NCBI GenBank assembly: GCA_946479015.1
Contig: CAMLEQ010000049.1
Span: forward strand, 1 to 13,715
Source: an uncultured Gemmatimonadota bacterium
Lineage (GTDB): Bacteria; Gemmatimonadota; Gemmatimonadetes; Gemmatimonadales; Gemmatimonadaceae
DNA: 13,715 nt
Reading direction: 5' to 3'
Notes under the pieces: model-generated
Seen by the model: the letters and a program-made list of their open reading frames with translations, nothing else
What the model was told of the DNA's origin: nothing
Database searches by the model: none
In this document: positions 1-8,373 of the stretch, piece by piece
How the letters are laid out: every line of letters starts with the position of its first letter
How positions within the stretch are numbered: the first letter of the stretch is position 1
Made by a program: the position numbers and the translations under genes

Positions 1-1
1 C

Positions 2-661
2 AGCGCCCCCACGTGGCAGGAGTCCCGTACCGTGCGCGGCCCGCGCGCGGCGAGCCCGCGGCTCGACGCCACGCGCGTGCAGCTCGGGCCGGCGCGCCGC
101 CTGCGCGTGGCGCGCGCCGCATCGCCGGCGCGCACGGTGGAGCTCGAGGGGGAGGCGGTGTTCGACGTGGTGCACGATGCCGCGCACCCCTTCCGCGTGG
201 TGGCGAAGGACGGCGTGCTGGAGGACATCGGCACCACGTTCGACGTGCGCGCCTACCCGGGCGACGCCCACACGCTGGTGGCCGTGGCCGCCGGCGCGGT
301 GGCGGTGCGCAGCAGGGTGGACACGAGCCGCCGCGCGGCGACGCTCGGTCCCAGCGATCTCGCGCGCGTCGAGAGCGATGGCAGCGTGTCCGTGGAGCAC
401 GGCGTGGACGCCTCGCTCTTCCTCTCGTGGACCGAGGGGCGACTCGCGTTCCGGCACGCCACGCTGCGCGAGGTGGTGGAGCAGCTCGAGCGGTGGTACG
501 ACGTGGACATCGAGCTCGCCGACTCGAGTCTCGCCCGGCGGCGGCTCACGGCGATCGTCGCCGCGCCGTCGCTCGATGATGCGCTCTCCGCGGTCACCTT
601 CCCGATGGGACTCCAGTACACGCGGCACGAGCGGGTGGTGCGCATCTCCGCCCGCCCATGA
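2..661 (+). CDS. FecR-like anti-sigma factor, C-terminal part (5' end outside window)
   Basis: The frame is open to the left edge, so 219 residues of a longer protein are visible; the cytoplasmic sigma-binding part and the membrane helix are missing. Visible residues 10-105 match the periplasmic FecR domain: VRGPRAASPRLDATRVQLGP, then VELEGEAVFDV, PFRV and IGTTFDVRAYPGD. Residues 141-217 match the FecR C-terminal region (W-T-E-G-R-L-A-F, LREVVEQLERWYDVDIE, LTAIV, GLQYTR), which is STN-like. In the characterised FecR family the protein spans the inner membrane, binds the signalling domain of an outer-membrane receptor and controls an ECF sigma factor. The receptor encoded 55 bases downstream carries an STN domain, which fits this pairing. 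A sigma gene just upstream is expected but not visible. The in-frame GTG at 32 lies inside the FecR domain and is not the real start. Confidence 0.9.
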   Translation, partial: SAPTWQESRTVRGPRAASPRLDATRVQLGPARRLRVARAASPARTVELEGEAVFDVVHDAAHPFRVVAKDGVLEDIGTTFDVRAYPGDAHTLVAVAAGAVAVRSRVDTSRRAATLGPSDLARVESDGSVSVEHGVDASLFLSWTEGRLAFRHATLREVVEQLERWYDVDIELADSSLARRRLTAIVAAPSLDDALSAVTFPMGLQYTRHERVVRISARP

Positions 662-716
662 TCACACGTCCAGCATCCGGCGCATCCCTCCACCGACTCC
701 CGAACATCGGAACCCG

Positions 717-3700
717 ATGAACACCGTCTTCCGGACGGCGGCGGCTCTCCTGTGCGCGCTCGCGGCGCCCGCGCTGAAGGCGCAGGGCACGGGGGGCGAC
801 TCCTCTCCGCAGGCGGCCGCCGCCCCCGCCCCGTCCACCTTCGCGCCGCTCTCGGAGGCGCGCAGCGGACGCCGCGCCATGCCGGGCAATCTCCGTCGTC
901 CCGTCACGCTCGACCGGGACAGCATCCCGCTCCAGCAGGCGCTGCTCGAGATCGCGTCGCAGGTGGATGCGGGGCTCTCGTACGACGACGCGCTGGCGGC
1001 GGAGCACCGCGTGGTGAGCGTGCACGTGAAGCGGCGGCCGGCGGCGGATGTGCTCGAGCAGTTGCTCCGCGGCACGGGGTGGATGATCTACGTCTCCCCC
1101 GCCGGGCAGGTGGCGGTGGTGCGGCGGCCGGCGCGGCGCGCGGACGCGCGCGGAGTCATCAACGGATCGGTCGTCGATTCCGTCACCTCGCGCCCGCTCG
1201 CGGGCGCGGTGGTGACGGTGCCGGGGGACAGCGCGGACATCGCGGAGCGGGACACGACGTCGCGGGGGATGCGCGCCGACGGGCTGCGGTCGAGCGCCGT
1301 GACGGACGACAGCGGGCGGTACTACCTCGTCACGCGACCGGGGCTGCGCACGGTGACGGTGCGGATGCTCGGCTACTCCCCTCAGTCGCGCGTCGTGGTC
1401 GTGGTGGACCAACAGGCGACGCACGCGAACTTCGCGCTCCGGATGGGGATGAGCCGTCTCCAGGAGGTGGTGACGACGGCCACCGGGCCGCGGCGGCGCC
1501 TGGAGCTCGGCAACGACATCGTGATGATCAACGCCGACTCGATCGTCGCCACGCAGCCCGTGCCGAACGTGACGGCGCTCCTGGAAGGGCGGGTGCCGGG
1601 GCTCCAGGTGCAGCACACGAGCGGCGCGCCGGGGGATCCGAGCCGGCTCCGCCTGCGCGGCGCCGGCAGTCTCACCCGCTCGAACGACCCGATCGTGATC
1701 GTGGATGGCGTGCGCGTGTACGCCGCGCAGTCCGACGCGCGCAGCGTCAACCTCGCGTCGCCGTTCGATCCCGCGGGCGCCGCGGCGGGGAACCCCGGCA
1801 GCTTCGGCGCGCCCACGCCGTCACCGCTCGACCAGATCGACGTCAACACGATCGAGAAGATCGAGGTGCTCAAGGGGCCGTCGGCGGCCACGCTCTACGG
1901 CGCCGACGCCGCGAACGGGGTGATCGTGATCACCACCAAACACGGCGGCGCCGGGCCGCCGCGCTGGTCGGTGAGCGCCGAGCGCGGGATGAGCTACATG
2001 CCGGGGCGGTACCCCGAGGGATGGTTCCGGTGGGGGCACAACACCTCCGATGACGCGCCGCGCTGGTGCCCGACCACGGACCTCGGATGCGTCGCCGACA
2101 GCGTGGTGCGCTTCCAGCCGCTCAACGATCCCGAGCTCACGCCGCTGGGGCACGGCAGCCGCACCGCGCTCACGTTCGGGGTGAACGGCGGCTCGGATGC
2201 GCTCCAGTACGCGCTCACCGGGAGCGCTTCGGAAGATGTGGGGCTGCTCCACCTCCCCGGCTTCGCGGCGCGGCAGTTCCAGACGGCGCAGGGGATCACG
2301 CCGCCGTCCTGGATGCAGCGGCCGCACGACTACAAGACCTTCAGCGGAACGAGCCGCATGACGATGCGGCTGGGGCGCGCGGCGGATGTGGCGCTCACCA
2401 CGATGTTCAGCCGCGACGAGCAGCAGCGCACCTCGCTCGAGAATCAGCTCGGGGAGCTGATGTACACGTACGTGGATCCGGCGACGGGGAGCTACGAGAC
2501 CGCCCAGTCGGGGGGATACTGGCCAGCGGACCGGCTCCTGAGCGACTTCTACCAGCGCTCCACCGACGTCGCCACCACGTTTCGCAACGTGCTGAACGTC
2601 GGCTGGCGCCCCCTCACCTGGCTCTCCGGCAGCGCCGATGCCGGCTTCGATCTGGTCAGCCGCGATGACGAGGTGCTCCTGCCGCGCGGCTACTCTCCCG
2701 CCCAGGACAGCGTGGGGATGTTCAACCGCGGGAGCGGAAGCTCGTTCGTCACCACGGTGAACGTGCGCGGGACGGCGATCGCGCCGCTCCCGTGGAGCGT
2801 GAAGCTCCAGACGGCGGTCGGCGCGAACTACACGAGCACGCGAACGAACGACGCGATGTTCTTCGGTACCGACATCCCCGTCGCCGCGGTGTCTCCGGAT
2901 CAGGCGGCGTTTCGCAGCTCGGGGGAGAGCCGGAGCGAGCTGACGACGTTCGGCTGGTACGTGGAGCCGACGCTCAGCCGCAAGCGGATCTGGCTCTCGA
3001 CGGGGCTCCGCCTCGACGGCGGCAACACCTTCGGCTCGCACGCGAAGCTCGCCGGCTTCCCGAAGGTGAGCGCGTCGTACCTCGTCTCGGACGAGCCGTT
3101 CTTCCCGTTCAAGCGGCTGTTCAACACGCTTCGCCTGCGCGCGGCGTACGGCCACGCCGGCGTGCAGCCAGGCGCGGGGGACCGCCTGCGGCTCTACGGC
3201 TCCCCTTTCCCCGCGCCGCTGGACTCGCAGGCGGTGAGCATCATCCAGCTCCAGACGCTCGGCAACACGAACCTGAAGCCCGAGCGCTCGACGGAGCTCG
3301 AGGGGGGCTTCGACGCCGATCTCCTCGACGACCGCGTCTCGCTGAGCGTGACCGGCTACCGGAAGACCCGCGAGGACGCGCTCATGCAGTTTCCGCTCCC
3401 GCCGTCGGTGTTCGGCGAGGGGGCGACGATCACGCGCAACATCGGCGTCATCCGCAACAGCGGCGCCGAGGCGTCGCTCAGCGCGCAGCTCGTGCGCAGC
3501 GCGTCGGTGACGTGGAGCGCGGAGGTGAGCGTGAGCCGCAACCGCAACATGGTCGTCTCGCTCGCGCCGGGGGTGGCGGGGCTGAACGCCGGCACGCCGG
3601 GGACGATCGGCTCGCTCTTCCGCCTCCAGGTGGGCTACCCGCTGTTCGGGATCTGGGCGCGCCCCATTCTCGGGTACTCGGACGTGAACCACGACAAGGT

Positions 3701-4250
3701 GCTCGAGCAGGACGAGGTGCTGGTGGGCGACTCGCTCGCCTACATGGGCGCGCCGACTCCCGACTACCAGGCGAGCTTCGGCACGGGCGTGAGCCTCTTC
3801 CGCGGCGCGGTGCGCGTGGACGCCGCCTTCCAGTACGAGCACGGGATGACGCAGATCGATGCGGTGGAGGTGGGACGCACGAGCGCCTCGCGCGCGCTCA
3901 ACGATCCGACGGTGCCGTGGAGCGAGCTTGCGGGCGTGCTCGCGCTCTCCTACGACCTGGCGGGAGGGCTGATGGGGCCGGGCGCGACGCCGTACGGCGT
4001 GATCCAGAACGTGTCGCTGCTGCGGTTCAACAGCCTGTCGGTGGCGTACAACGCGCCCCCCGCGGTGGCGCGGCGCCTCGGCGCGAGCGCGCTCACGCTC
4101 GCGCTCCAGGGGATGAACCTCGGGCTCTTCTCGAGCTACCGCGGCAAGGACCCGAACGTGAACGCCTACCCGAACGGCAACACCGTGCTCGATGCCGGCC
4201 AGTTGCCAGCCCCGCGCACGTGGCAGCTCCGCGTGAGCCTCCAGTACTGA
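717..4250 (+). CDS. SusC/RagA-family TonB-dependent outer-membrane receptor with STN signalling domain
   Basis: This 1177-residue protein starts at ATG 717, chosen because a clean signal peptide follows (MNTVFRTAAALLCALAAPAL, cleavage near residue 23); a weak GGAA lies 4 bases upstream. Residues 62-137 form an STN domain (RRPVTLDRDSIPLQQALLEI...). Residues 147-242 form a carboxypeptidase-regulatory-like beta sandwich. A TonB-box-like LQEVVTTATG follows at 248-257. The plug (about 260-410) has VPNVTALLEGRVPGLQV, DPIVIVDGVRV and IEKIEVLKGPSAATLYGADA, ending ANGVIVITTK, all typical of SusC/RagA. The rest is a beta barrel ending LRVSLQY with a terminal aromatic residue. An EF-hand-like loop lies at 989-1000 (D-V-N-H-D-K-V-L-E-Q-D-E). 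The family imports large ligands with TonB energy and a SusD lid. Here STN plus upstream FecR implies ligand-dependent transcription control. The substrate cannot be read from sequence. Confidence 0.95.
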   Translation: MNTVFRTAAALLCALAAPALKAQGTGGDSSPQAAAAPAPSTFAPLSEARSGRRAMPGNLRRPVTLDRDSIPLQQALLEIASQVDAGLSYDDALAAEHRVVSVHVKRRPAADVLEQLLRGTGWMIYVSPAGQVAVVRRPARRADARGVINGSVVDSVTSRPLAGAVVTVPGDSADIAERDTTSRGMRADGLRSSAVTDDSGRYYLVTRPGLRTVTVRMLGYSPQSRVVVVVDQQATHANFALRMGMSRLQEVVTTATGPRRRLELGNDIVMINADSIVATQPVPNVTALLEGRVPGLQVQHTSGAPGDPSRLRLRGAGSLTRSNDPIVIVDGVRVYAAQSDARSVNLASPFDPAGAAAGNPGSFGAPTPSPLDQIDVNTIEKIEVLKGPSAATLYGADAANGVIVITTKHGGAGPPRWSVSAERGMSYMPGRYPEGWFRWGHNTSDDAPRWCPTTDLGCVADSVVRFQPLNDPELTPLGHGSRTALTFGVNGGSDALQYALTGSASEDVGLLHLPGFAARQFQTAQGITPPSWMQRPHDYKTFSGTSRMTMRLGRAADVALTTMFSRDEQQRTSLENQLGELMYTYVDPATGSYETAQSGGYWPADRLLSDFYQRSTDVATTFRNVLNVGWRPLTWLSGSADAGFDLVSRDDEVLLPRGYSPAQDSVGMFNRGSGSSFVTTVNVRGTAIAPLPWSVKLQTAVGANYTSTRTNDAMFFGTDIPVAAVSPDQAAFRSSGESRSELTTFGWYVEPTLSRKRIWLSTGLRLDGGNTFGSHAKLAGFPKVSASYLVSDEPFFPFKRLFNTLRLRAAYGHAGVQPGAGDRLRLYGSPFPAPLDSQAVSIIQLQTLGNTNLKPERSTELEGGFDADLLDDRVSLSVTGYRKTREDALMQFPLPPSVFGEGATITRNIGVIRNSGAEASLSAQLVRSASVTWSAEVSVSRNRNMVVSLAPGVAGLNAGTPGTIGSLFRLQVGYPLFGIWARPILGYSDVNHDKVLEQDEVLVGDSLAYMGAPTPDYQASFGTGVSLFRGAVRVDAAFQYEHGMTQIDAVEVGRTSASRALNDPTVPWSELAGVLALSYDLAGGLMGPGATPYGVIQNVSLLRFNSLSVAYNAPPAVARRLGASALTLALQGMNLGLFSSYRGKDPNVNAYPNGNTVLDAGQLPAPRTWQLRVSLQY

Positions 4251-4265
4251 CGCGCCCCCGCCGAC

Positions 4266-5645
4266 ATGTCTCGAATCCCACTCGTGTTGATGCTCGCCGC
4301 CGCGGTGGCGGCGTGCTCCCCCGATAAGATCGTCGGTTCCGGCGAGCTGCCGAACGGCGTCAACGACCCTGGCGCGACGAAGACGCCGCAGGGCGCGCTG
4401 GCCGCGTACCGCGGCGCCCTCGTGGACCTGGGCTCGGCGTTCGGCGGCTACACGCTCCCCGTGGCCGCGAACGGCTCGTTCATCGCCACCACCGCGCTGC
4501 TCTCCGACGAGATGCAGGCCGGAGACGTCGGCGCGCCGATCGGCACGAGCTCCGCCACGGGACAGGTGGACGCACGCGTGCTGCCCGAGTACGTCGATCC
4601 CGCCACCGAGCCACCGCTCCCGTACCGGGCCACCTACTCCGCGCTCCAGGTGGTGCGCGGCCAGGCGCGACAGGCGCTGGGGCTGCTCGCCGACTACGGG
4701 CCCGACGGCTCCACGGCACTCCGCGGGCACCTCTACGCCACGCTGGGCTACAGCGAGGTGATGCTGGCCGAGTTGTTCTGCTCGGGGATCCCGCTCACCA
4801 CGGTGGACTACGACGGGAACTACACCCTCCGTCCCGGCTCGAGCACCGACGAGGTGCTGGACGACGCGGTCGCGCTCTTCGACTCGGCGCTCGCGCTCTC
4901 CGCGGACAGCGAGCGCTTCGTGAATCTCGCGCGCGTGGGAAGAGGGCGCGCCCTGCTCGACCTGGGCCGCTTCGCCGATGCCGCGCAGGCGGTGGCCGAG
5001 GTGCCCGACGGGTTCAGCTACGCGGTGAGCTACTTCGGCGCCGATCAGTACCCGTCCTCGAACTTCGAGAACTTCGCGTACGTGCCGCCGGGACTCGGCT
5101 GGTCCACGACGACGGCGGACCGCGAGGGGGGGAACGGGCTGGATTACATGACGAGCGACGATCCGCGCACGGCGTCGGAGGCTATCGGGACGAACCTTTA
5201 CGGGTCGACGCTCTACCACCCGGACAAGTACGCCGGCGACGGCTCCAGCCCGATCGTGCTCGCCGACTGGGTGGAGGCGCGGCTCATCGAGGCCGAGGCC
5301 GCGCTCCAGGCGGGGGATGTCACCACGTGGCTGGCGAAGCTCAACCACCTCCGCGAGACGGCGATCGTGCCGGCGCTCGCGGACACGACCGATCCGGGGA
5401 CGGCCGACGCGCGGGTGGATCTCACCTTCCGCGAGCGCGCCTTCTGGCTCTTCCTCACCGGGCACCGCCAAGGAGATCTGCGCCGACTCGTCAGGCAATA
5501 CGGACGGCAGCCGGGCGCGGTCTATCCCACGGGTCCCTACCAGGGGGTGACCGGCGCCTACGGCACCGACGTCACCGCGCCGATCCCGGCGTCCGAGCGC
5601 GCGTTCAACCCCGAGTTCACCGGCTGCAAGAGCCGAGGCGCCTGA
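4266..5645 (+). CDS. RagB/SusD-family outer-membrane lipoprotein
   Basis: The protein has 459 residues and begins with a lipoprotein signal (MSRIPLVLMLAAAVAAC) with the lipidated Cys at 17. The start at 4266 is the only one that gives this signal; no clear Shine-Dalgarno is seen before it. The middle part is helical and TPR-like (YSALQVVRGQARQALGLL, YATLGYSEVMLAELFCSGIP, GRGRALLDLGRFADAAQAV). The C-terminal part has the family's signature stretches: WVEARLIEAEAALQAGD, WLAKLNHLRE, ERAFWLFLTGHRQGDLRRL, YPTGPYQGVTGAYGTDV and a terminal NPEFTGC. SusD-like proteins sit on the cell surface and act as the ligand-binding lid of the SusC barrel. The gene starts 15 bases after the receptor gene, the usual susC-susD order. 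Length and motifs look intact. The ligand is not predictable; adjacency to TldD/PmbA homologues rather than glycosidases makes a peptide-type substrate possible. Confidence 0.93.
   Translation: MSRIPLVLMLAAAVAACSPDKIVGSGELPNGVNDPGATKTPQGALAAYRGALVDLGSAFGGYTLPVAANGSFIATTALLSDEMQAGDVGAPIGTSSATGQVDARVLPEYVDPATEPPLPYRATYSALQVVRGQARQALGLLADYGPDGSTALRGHLYATLGYSEVMLAELFCSGIPLTTVDYDGNYTLRPGSSTDEVLDDAVALFDSALALSADSERFVNLARVGRGRALLDLGRFADAAQAVAEVPDGFSYAVSYFGADQYPSSNFENFAYVPPGLGWSTTTADREGGNGLDYMTSDDPRTASEAIGTNLYGSTLYHPDKYAGDGSSPIVLADWVEARLIEAEAALQAGDVTTWLAKLNHLRETAIVPALADTTDPGTADARVDLTFRERAFWLFLTGHRQGDLRRLVRQYGRQPGAVYPTGPYQGVTGAYGTDVTAPIPASERAFNPEFTGCKSRGA
5635..5638 (+). promoter_or_regulatory. Ribosome binding site of the Ig-like lipoprotein gene
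   Basis: GAGG lies 6 bases before ATG 5645, inside the last codons of the SusD-like gene. It supports that start, which makes a one-base stop/start overlap. Most other genes of the cluster lack such a motif. Confidence 0.55.
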
Positions 5646-6754
5646 TGAGAGCTTCGATCATCGATGCGAGACCGCTGGTGGCCATCGCGCTCGCCGGCGT
5701 GATGGCGGGGTGCAGCAGCGACGGCCTGGCGACGCAGCCGAGCGCGGACACGAGCCGGTTGTACTGGTCGCTGGCGCTCGATCACCACGCGGTGACGCTC
5801 GCGACCACGGCGCCGTACGACACCGTCCGGCTCACGGCGACGCCGCTGAATCCGTCCGGCGAGGCCATCGATGGGCTCGGCCCGGTCACTTACACGTCCA
5901 CCGACCTGGAGCACGCGCGCGTGAGCGAGGACGGGGTGGTGCAGGCGCTCGCGGAAGGGACCAACATCGCCGTCGTGGCCACGCTGCAGGCGGGGAACGC
6001 GACGCACGTGGACACCGCGTGGGTGAGCGTCACGTCGGCCGCCGATCCCCGGCCGCTCGACAGTCTCTCGATCCACCCCGTGCCGCCGGACAGCGCGAAG
6101 ACCGCCGTCGGCTTCGGCGGGGACAAGCAGCTCACGGTGACCGCGCTCGACGTGGACCGGAATGCGATGGCGGGGCTGCTGGTGGACTTTCGCTCGTCGG
6201 ATCCGACCATCGCGACCGTTGACCGGCAATCGGGAGTCGTCACGGGGAAGCGCCCCGGCCAGGTCACGATCGTGGCGAGTGCCACGGCGTACGGCGCCAC
6301 GCGCGCGGACACGCTCCCCTTCACGATCGGACTGCCGATCTTCTACAACGTGCTCGTGGAGCGCGCGACCGCCCCGGGCGCCGCGACGACCACGATCTTC
6401 TCGCCGGGCAGCGTCACGGTGGGAACGGGCGCGACGATCATGTGGATCTGGCAGCCGGACATCCCATCGACCGATCTGACGTTCGACGACCCGACCAACG
6501 TCGCGGCGTCGGATGGCGTCGGCCCGCTGCACTTCGGCGCCTCGGGGGCGGGGGACATTCCCGCGCCCACCGAGTGCACGACCACGGTGAACCCGTTCAC
6601 CGCGCTCTTCGCCTGCCACAACGCGCGCACCTTTCCCGTGCCCGGAGTCTACCCGTACCGCAGCACGCTCACGGGCGCGACGGGGCGGATCACGGTGGTC
6701 GACGAGAGCGCCGCCTCACGGCGCCTGACGAGCGCGCTTCCTCGCCACGACTGA
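5645..6754 (+). CDS. Lipoprotein with two Ig-like (Big_2) domains and a cupredoxin-like C-terminal domain
   Basis: The protein has 369 residues. ATG 5645 overlaps the SusD-like stop by one base and is preceded by GAGG at 5635-5638, a good ribosome binding site. Lipobox AGVMAGC places the lipidated Cys at 23. Residues about 43-130 and 139-228 look like bacterial Ig-like group 2 domains: YTSTDLEHARVSEDGVVQAL and FRSSDPTIATVDRQSGVVTG are the diagnostic strands. Residues about 232-353 resemble a plastocyanin/cupredoxin fold (IFSPGSVTVGTGATIMWIW, LTFDD, FPVPGVYPYRS, ATGRITVVDE). The usual copper ligands are not at their expected places, so I infer a structural or binding role rather than electron transfer. 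Two cysteines at 311 and 324 could form a disulfide. Genes at this position in Sus-like loci often encode accessory surface-binding lipoproteins, which is my best guess for the role. Confidence 0.8.
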   Translation: MRASIIDARPLVAIALAGVMAGCSSDGLATQPSADTSRLYWSLALDHHAVTLATTAPYDTVRLTATPLNPSGEAIDGLGPVTYTSTDLEHARVSEDGVVQALAEGTNIAVVATLQAGNATHVDTAWVSVTSAADPRPLDSLSIHPVPPDSAKTAVGFGGDKQLTVTALDVDRNAMAGLLVDFRSSDPTIATVDRQSGVVTGKRPGQVTIVASATAYGATRADTLPFTIGLPIFYNVLVERATAPGAATTTIFSPGSVTVGTGATIMWIWQPDIPSTDLTFDDPTNVAASDGVGPLHFGASGAGDIPAPTECTTTVNPFTALFACHNARTFPVPGVYPYRSTLTGATGRITVVDESAASRRLTSALPRHD

Positions 6755-6762
6755 CGTTCCGC

Positions 6763-8373
6763 ATGTCATTCTCTCGTCGTGAATTCATGAAGGTGGGCGC
6801 GACGGCGGCGGCCGCCGTCGTGCTCCCGCGCTCACTGGCGCTGCCGCGTCCGGTCACGCTCGGGCGGCGGCCGGAGCCGATGCCGCCCATCGACGACCCG
6901 CGGCTGAAGGAGCTCGTGGCGCGGGGGCTCGACGCGGCGCGCGGCGCCGGGGCCGCCTACGCCGACGTGCGCCTCACCCACGCGCGGAAGCGGGACTTCC
7001 GCGGCGGGCCGGTGGTGAGCGAGGTGGAGGAGATGGTCGTGGGGGTGCGCGCGCTCGTGGATGGCTACTGGGGGTTCGCGAGCGGGCCGGTCTGGAGCCC
7101 CGACGAGATGGCGCGACTCGGACGCGAGGCCACGGCACAGGCCCGGACCAACGCGCTCGGGAAGCGCCGCGTCGTGGAGCTGGCGTCGGTGTCGGTGGTC
7201 CCGGAGGGGCACTGGGTGATGCCGGTGAAGATCGATCCCTTCGACGTGCCTCCGACGGAAGTGATGGATCACCTGCAAGGGCTGTCGCTTCACGCCGAGC
7301 GCACGCCGGGGGTGACGGTCGTCGCCAACGACTGCTCGTTCACGGTGCAGGAGAAGGCGTTCGGCTCCACGGACGGGAGCTACTGCGCGCAGCGCACGTA
7401 TCTCACGTCCGGGGAGTTCGCGATCAAGGTGACCGATGGCGACCGGCAGGGGGCGGGCACGCTGGACTGCCTGACGCCCGCGGGACTCGGGTGGGAGCTG
7501 TTCCGCGACCAGCCGCTCCGCGAGCGGATCGCGCAACTGATCGCCGACATCAGGGCCGACATGAAGCTCCCGGTGAAGCCGGTGGATGTGGGGCGCTACG
7601 ACGCGGTGTTCGATGCGCCGACGATGGCGACTCTCGTGGCCGAGACGATCGGGCGAGCGACGGAGCTCGACCGCGCGCTCGGTTACGAGGCGAACGCGGG
7701 GGGGACGAGCTACCTCGACGATCCCCTCGCGATGCTCGGGAGCTACCACGCCGGCTCGCCAAGCCTCACGGTGAACGCCGACCGCTCGATGCCTGGCGGA
7801 GCGGCCACGGTGAAGTGGGATGACGAGGGCGTCGCGCCCGATGACTTCGCGCTCGTGAAGGATGGGGTGCTCGTCGACTTCCAGACCACGCGCGAGAGCG
7901 CGGGGTGGCTGAAGGACTACTACACGAAAGCGGGGCGCCCTGTCCGCTCGCACGGGTGCGCGAGCGCGCCGTCGGCGGTGGAGGCGCCGCTCCAGCGCGC
8001 GCCGAACCTGACAATGACCTCGGGGCGGGAGCGCCTCGACTTCGACGGCCTGGTGGCCGGCCTCGCCAGCGGGATCGCCGTGAAGGGGGCGGCCATTACG
8101 ATGGACTTTCAGCATCTGAACGGCATGGGGCTGGGGCGCGTGTACGAGGTCAGGAAGGGGAAGCGCGTGGCGATCATCGCTGGCGCGGGGCTCCTCTTTC
8201 GCGCACCGGAGCTGTGGAAGGGATTGTTCGCGGTCGGCGGGAGCTCGAGTCTCCAGCGGTACGGGCTGACGTCGCGCAAGGGAGAGCCGGCGCAGGCGCA
8301 CGTGTCGAGCGTGACGGCGCCCCCGGCGGCGTTCAGGCAGATCACCGTCGTCGATCCGCTGAGGAAGGCATGA
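6763..8373 (+). CDS. Tat-exported TldD-family protein lacking the metal-binding motif
   Basis: The protein has 536 residues. The start at 6763 gives a twin-arginine signal (MSFSRREFMK, then a hydrophobic stretch ending VLPRSLA), so it is probably exported folded to the periplasm. Family features are an N-terminal TldD/PmbA domain (about 46-120), a middle domain, and a C-terminal domain with LVAETIGRATELDRALGYEA at 291-310, SYLDDP, DDFALVKDGVLVDFQTTRE, and RSHGCASAP. Active TldD proteins carry HExxxH plus a C-terminal Cys that bind zinc. Here the aligned stretch reads A293-E294-T-I-G-R298, so both His are missing, and there is no Cys after residue 399. I therefore infer no classical peptidase activity, or a changed one. 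It starts 8 bases after the lipoprotein gene, without a visible ribosome binding site, and overlaps the PmbA-like gene by 4 bases, as expected for subunits of one complex. Confidence 0.88.
   Translation: MSFSRREFMKVGATAAAAVVLPRSLALPRPVTLGRRPEPMPPIDDPRLKELVARGLDAARGAGAAYADVRLTHARKRDFRGGPVVSEVEEMVVGVRALVDGYWGFASGPVWSPDEMARLGREATAQARTNALGKRRVVELASVSVVPEGHWVMPVKIDPFDVPPTEVMDHLQGLSLHAERTPGVTVVANDCSFTVQEKAFGSTDGSYCAQRTYLTSGEFAIKVTDGDRQGAGTLDCLTPAGLGWELFRDQPLRERIAQLIADIRADMKLPVKPVDVGRYDAVFDAPTMATLVAETIGRATELDRALGYEANAGGTSYLDDPLAMLGSYHAGSPSLTVNADRSMPGGAATVKWDDEGVAPDDFALVKDGVLVDFQTTRESAGWLKDYYTKAGRPVRSHGCASAPSAVEAPLQRAPNLTMTSGRERLDFDGLVAGLASGIAVKGAAITMDFQHLNGMGLGRVYEVRKGKRVAIIAGAGLLFRAPELWKGLFAVGGSSSLQRYGLTSRKGEPAQAHVSSVTAPPAAFRQITVVDPLRKA
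8361..8368 (+). promoter_or_regulatory. Ribosome binding site of the PmbA-like gene
   Basis: GAGGAAGG lies just before ATG 8370, inside the last codons of the TldD-like gene. It fixes the 4-base ATGA overlap as the start of the PmbA-like protein and suggests coupled, roughly equal synthesis of the two partners. Confidence 0.65.

Noticed and set aside
177..716. Possible N-terminal extension of the receptor frame upstream of ATG 717
   Set aside because: This stretch codes for the FecR protein in another frame; the extension is Arg/Ser-rich, and a proper signal peptide begins at 717.
1821..5498. A 1225-codon open frame on the minus strand across the receptor and SusD-like genes
   Set aside because: It mirrors the plus-strand genes, its product is a low-complexity Arg/Glu/His/Val-rich chain without recognisable domains, and such long antisense frames are expected where third positions are almost always G or C.
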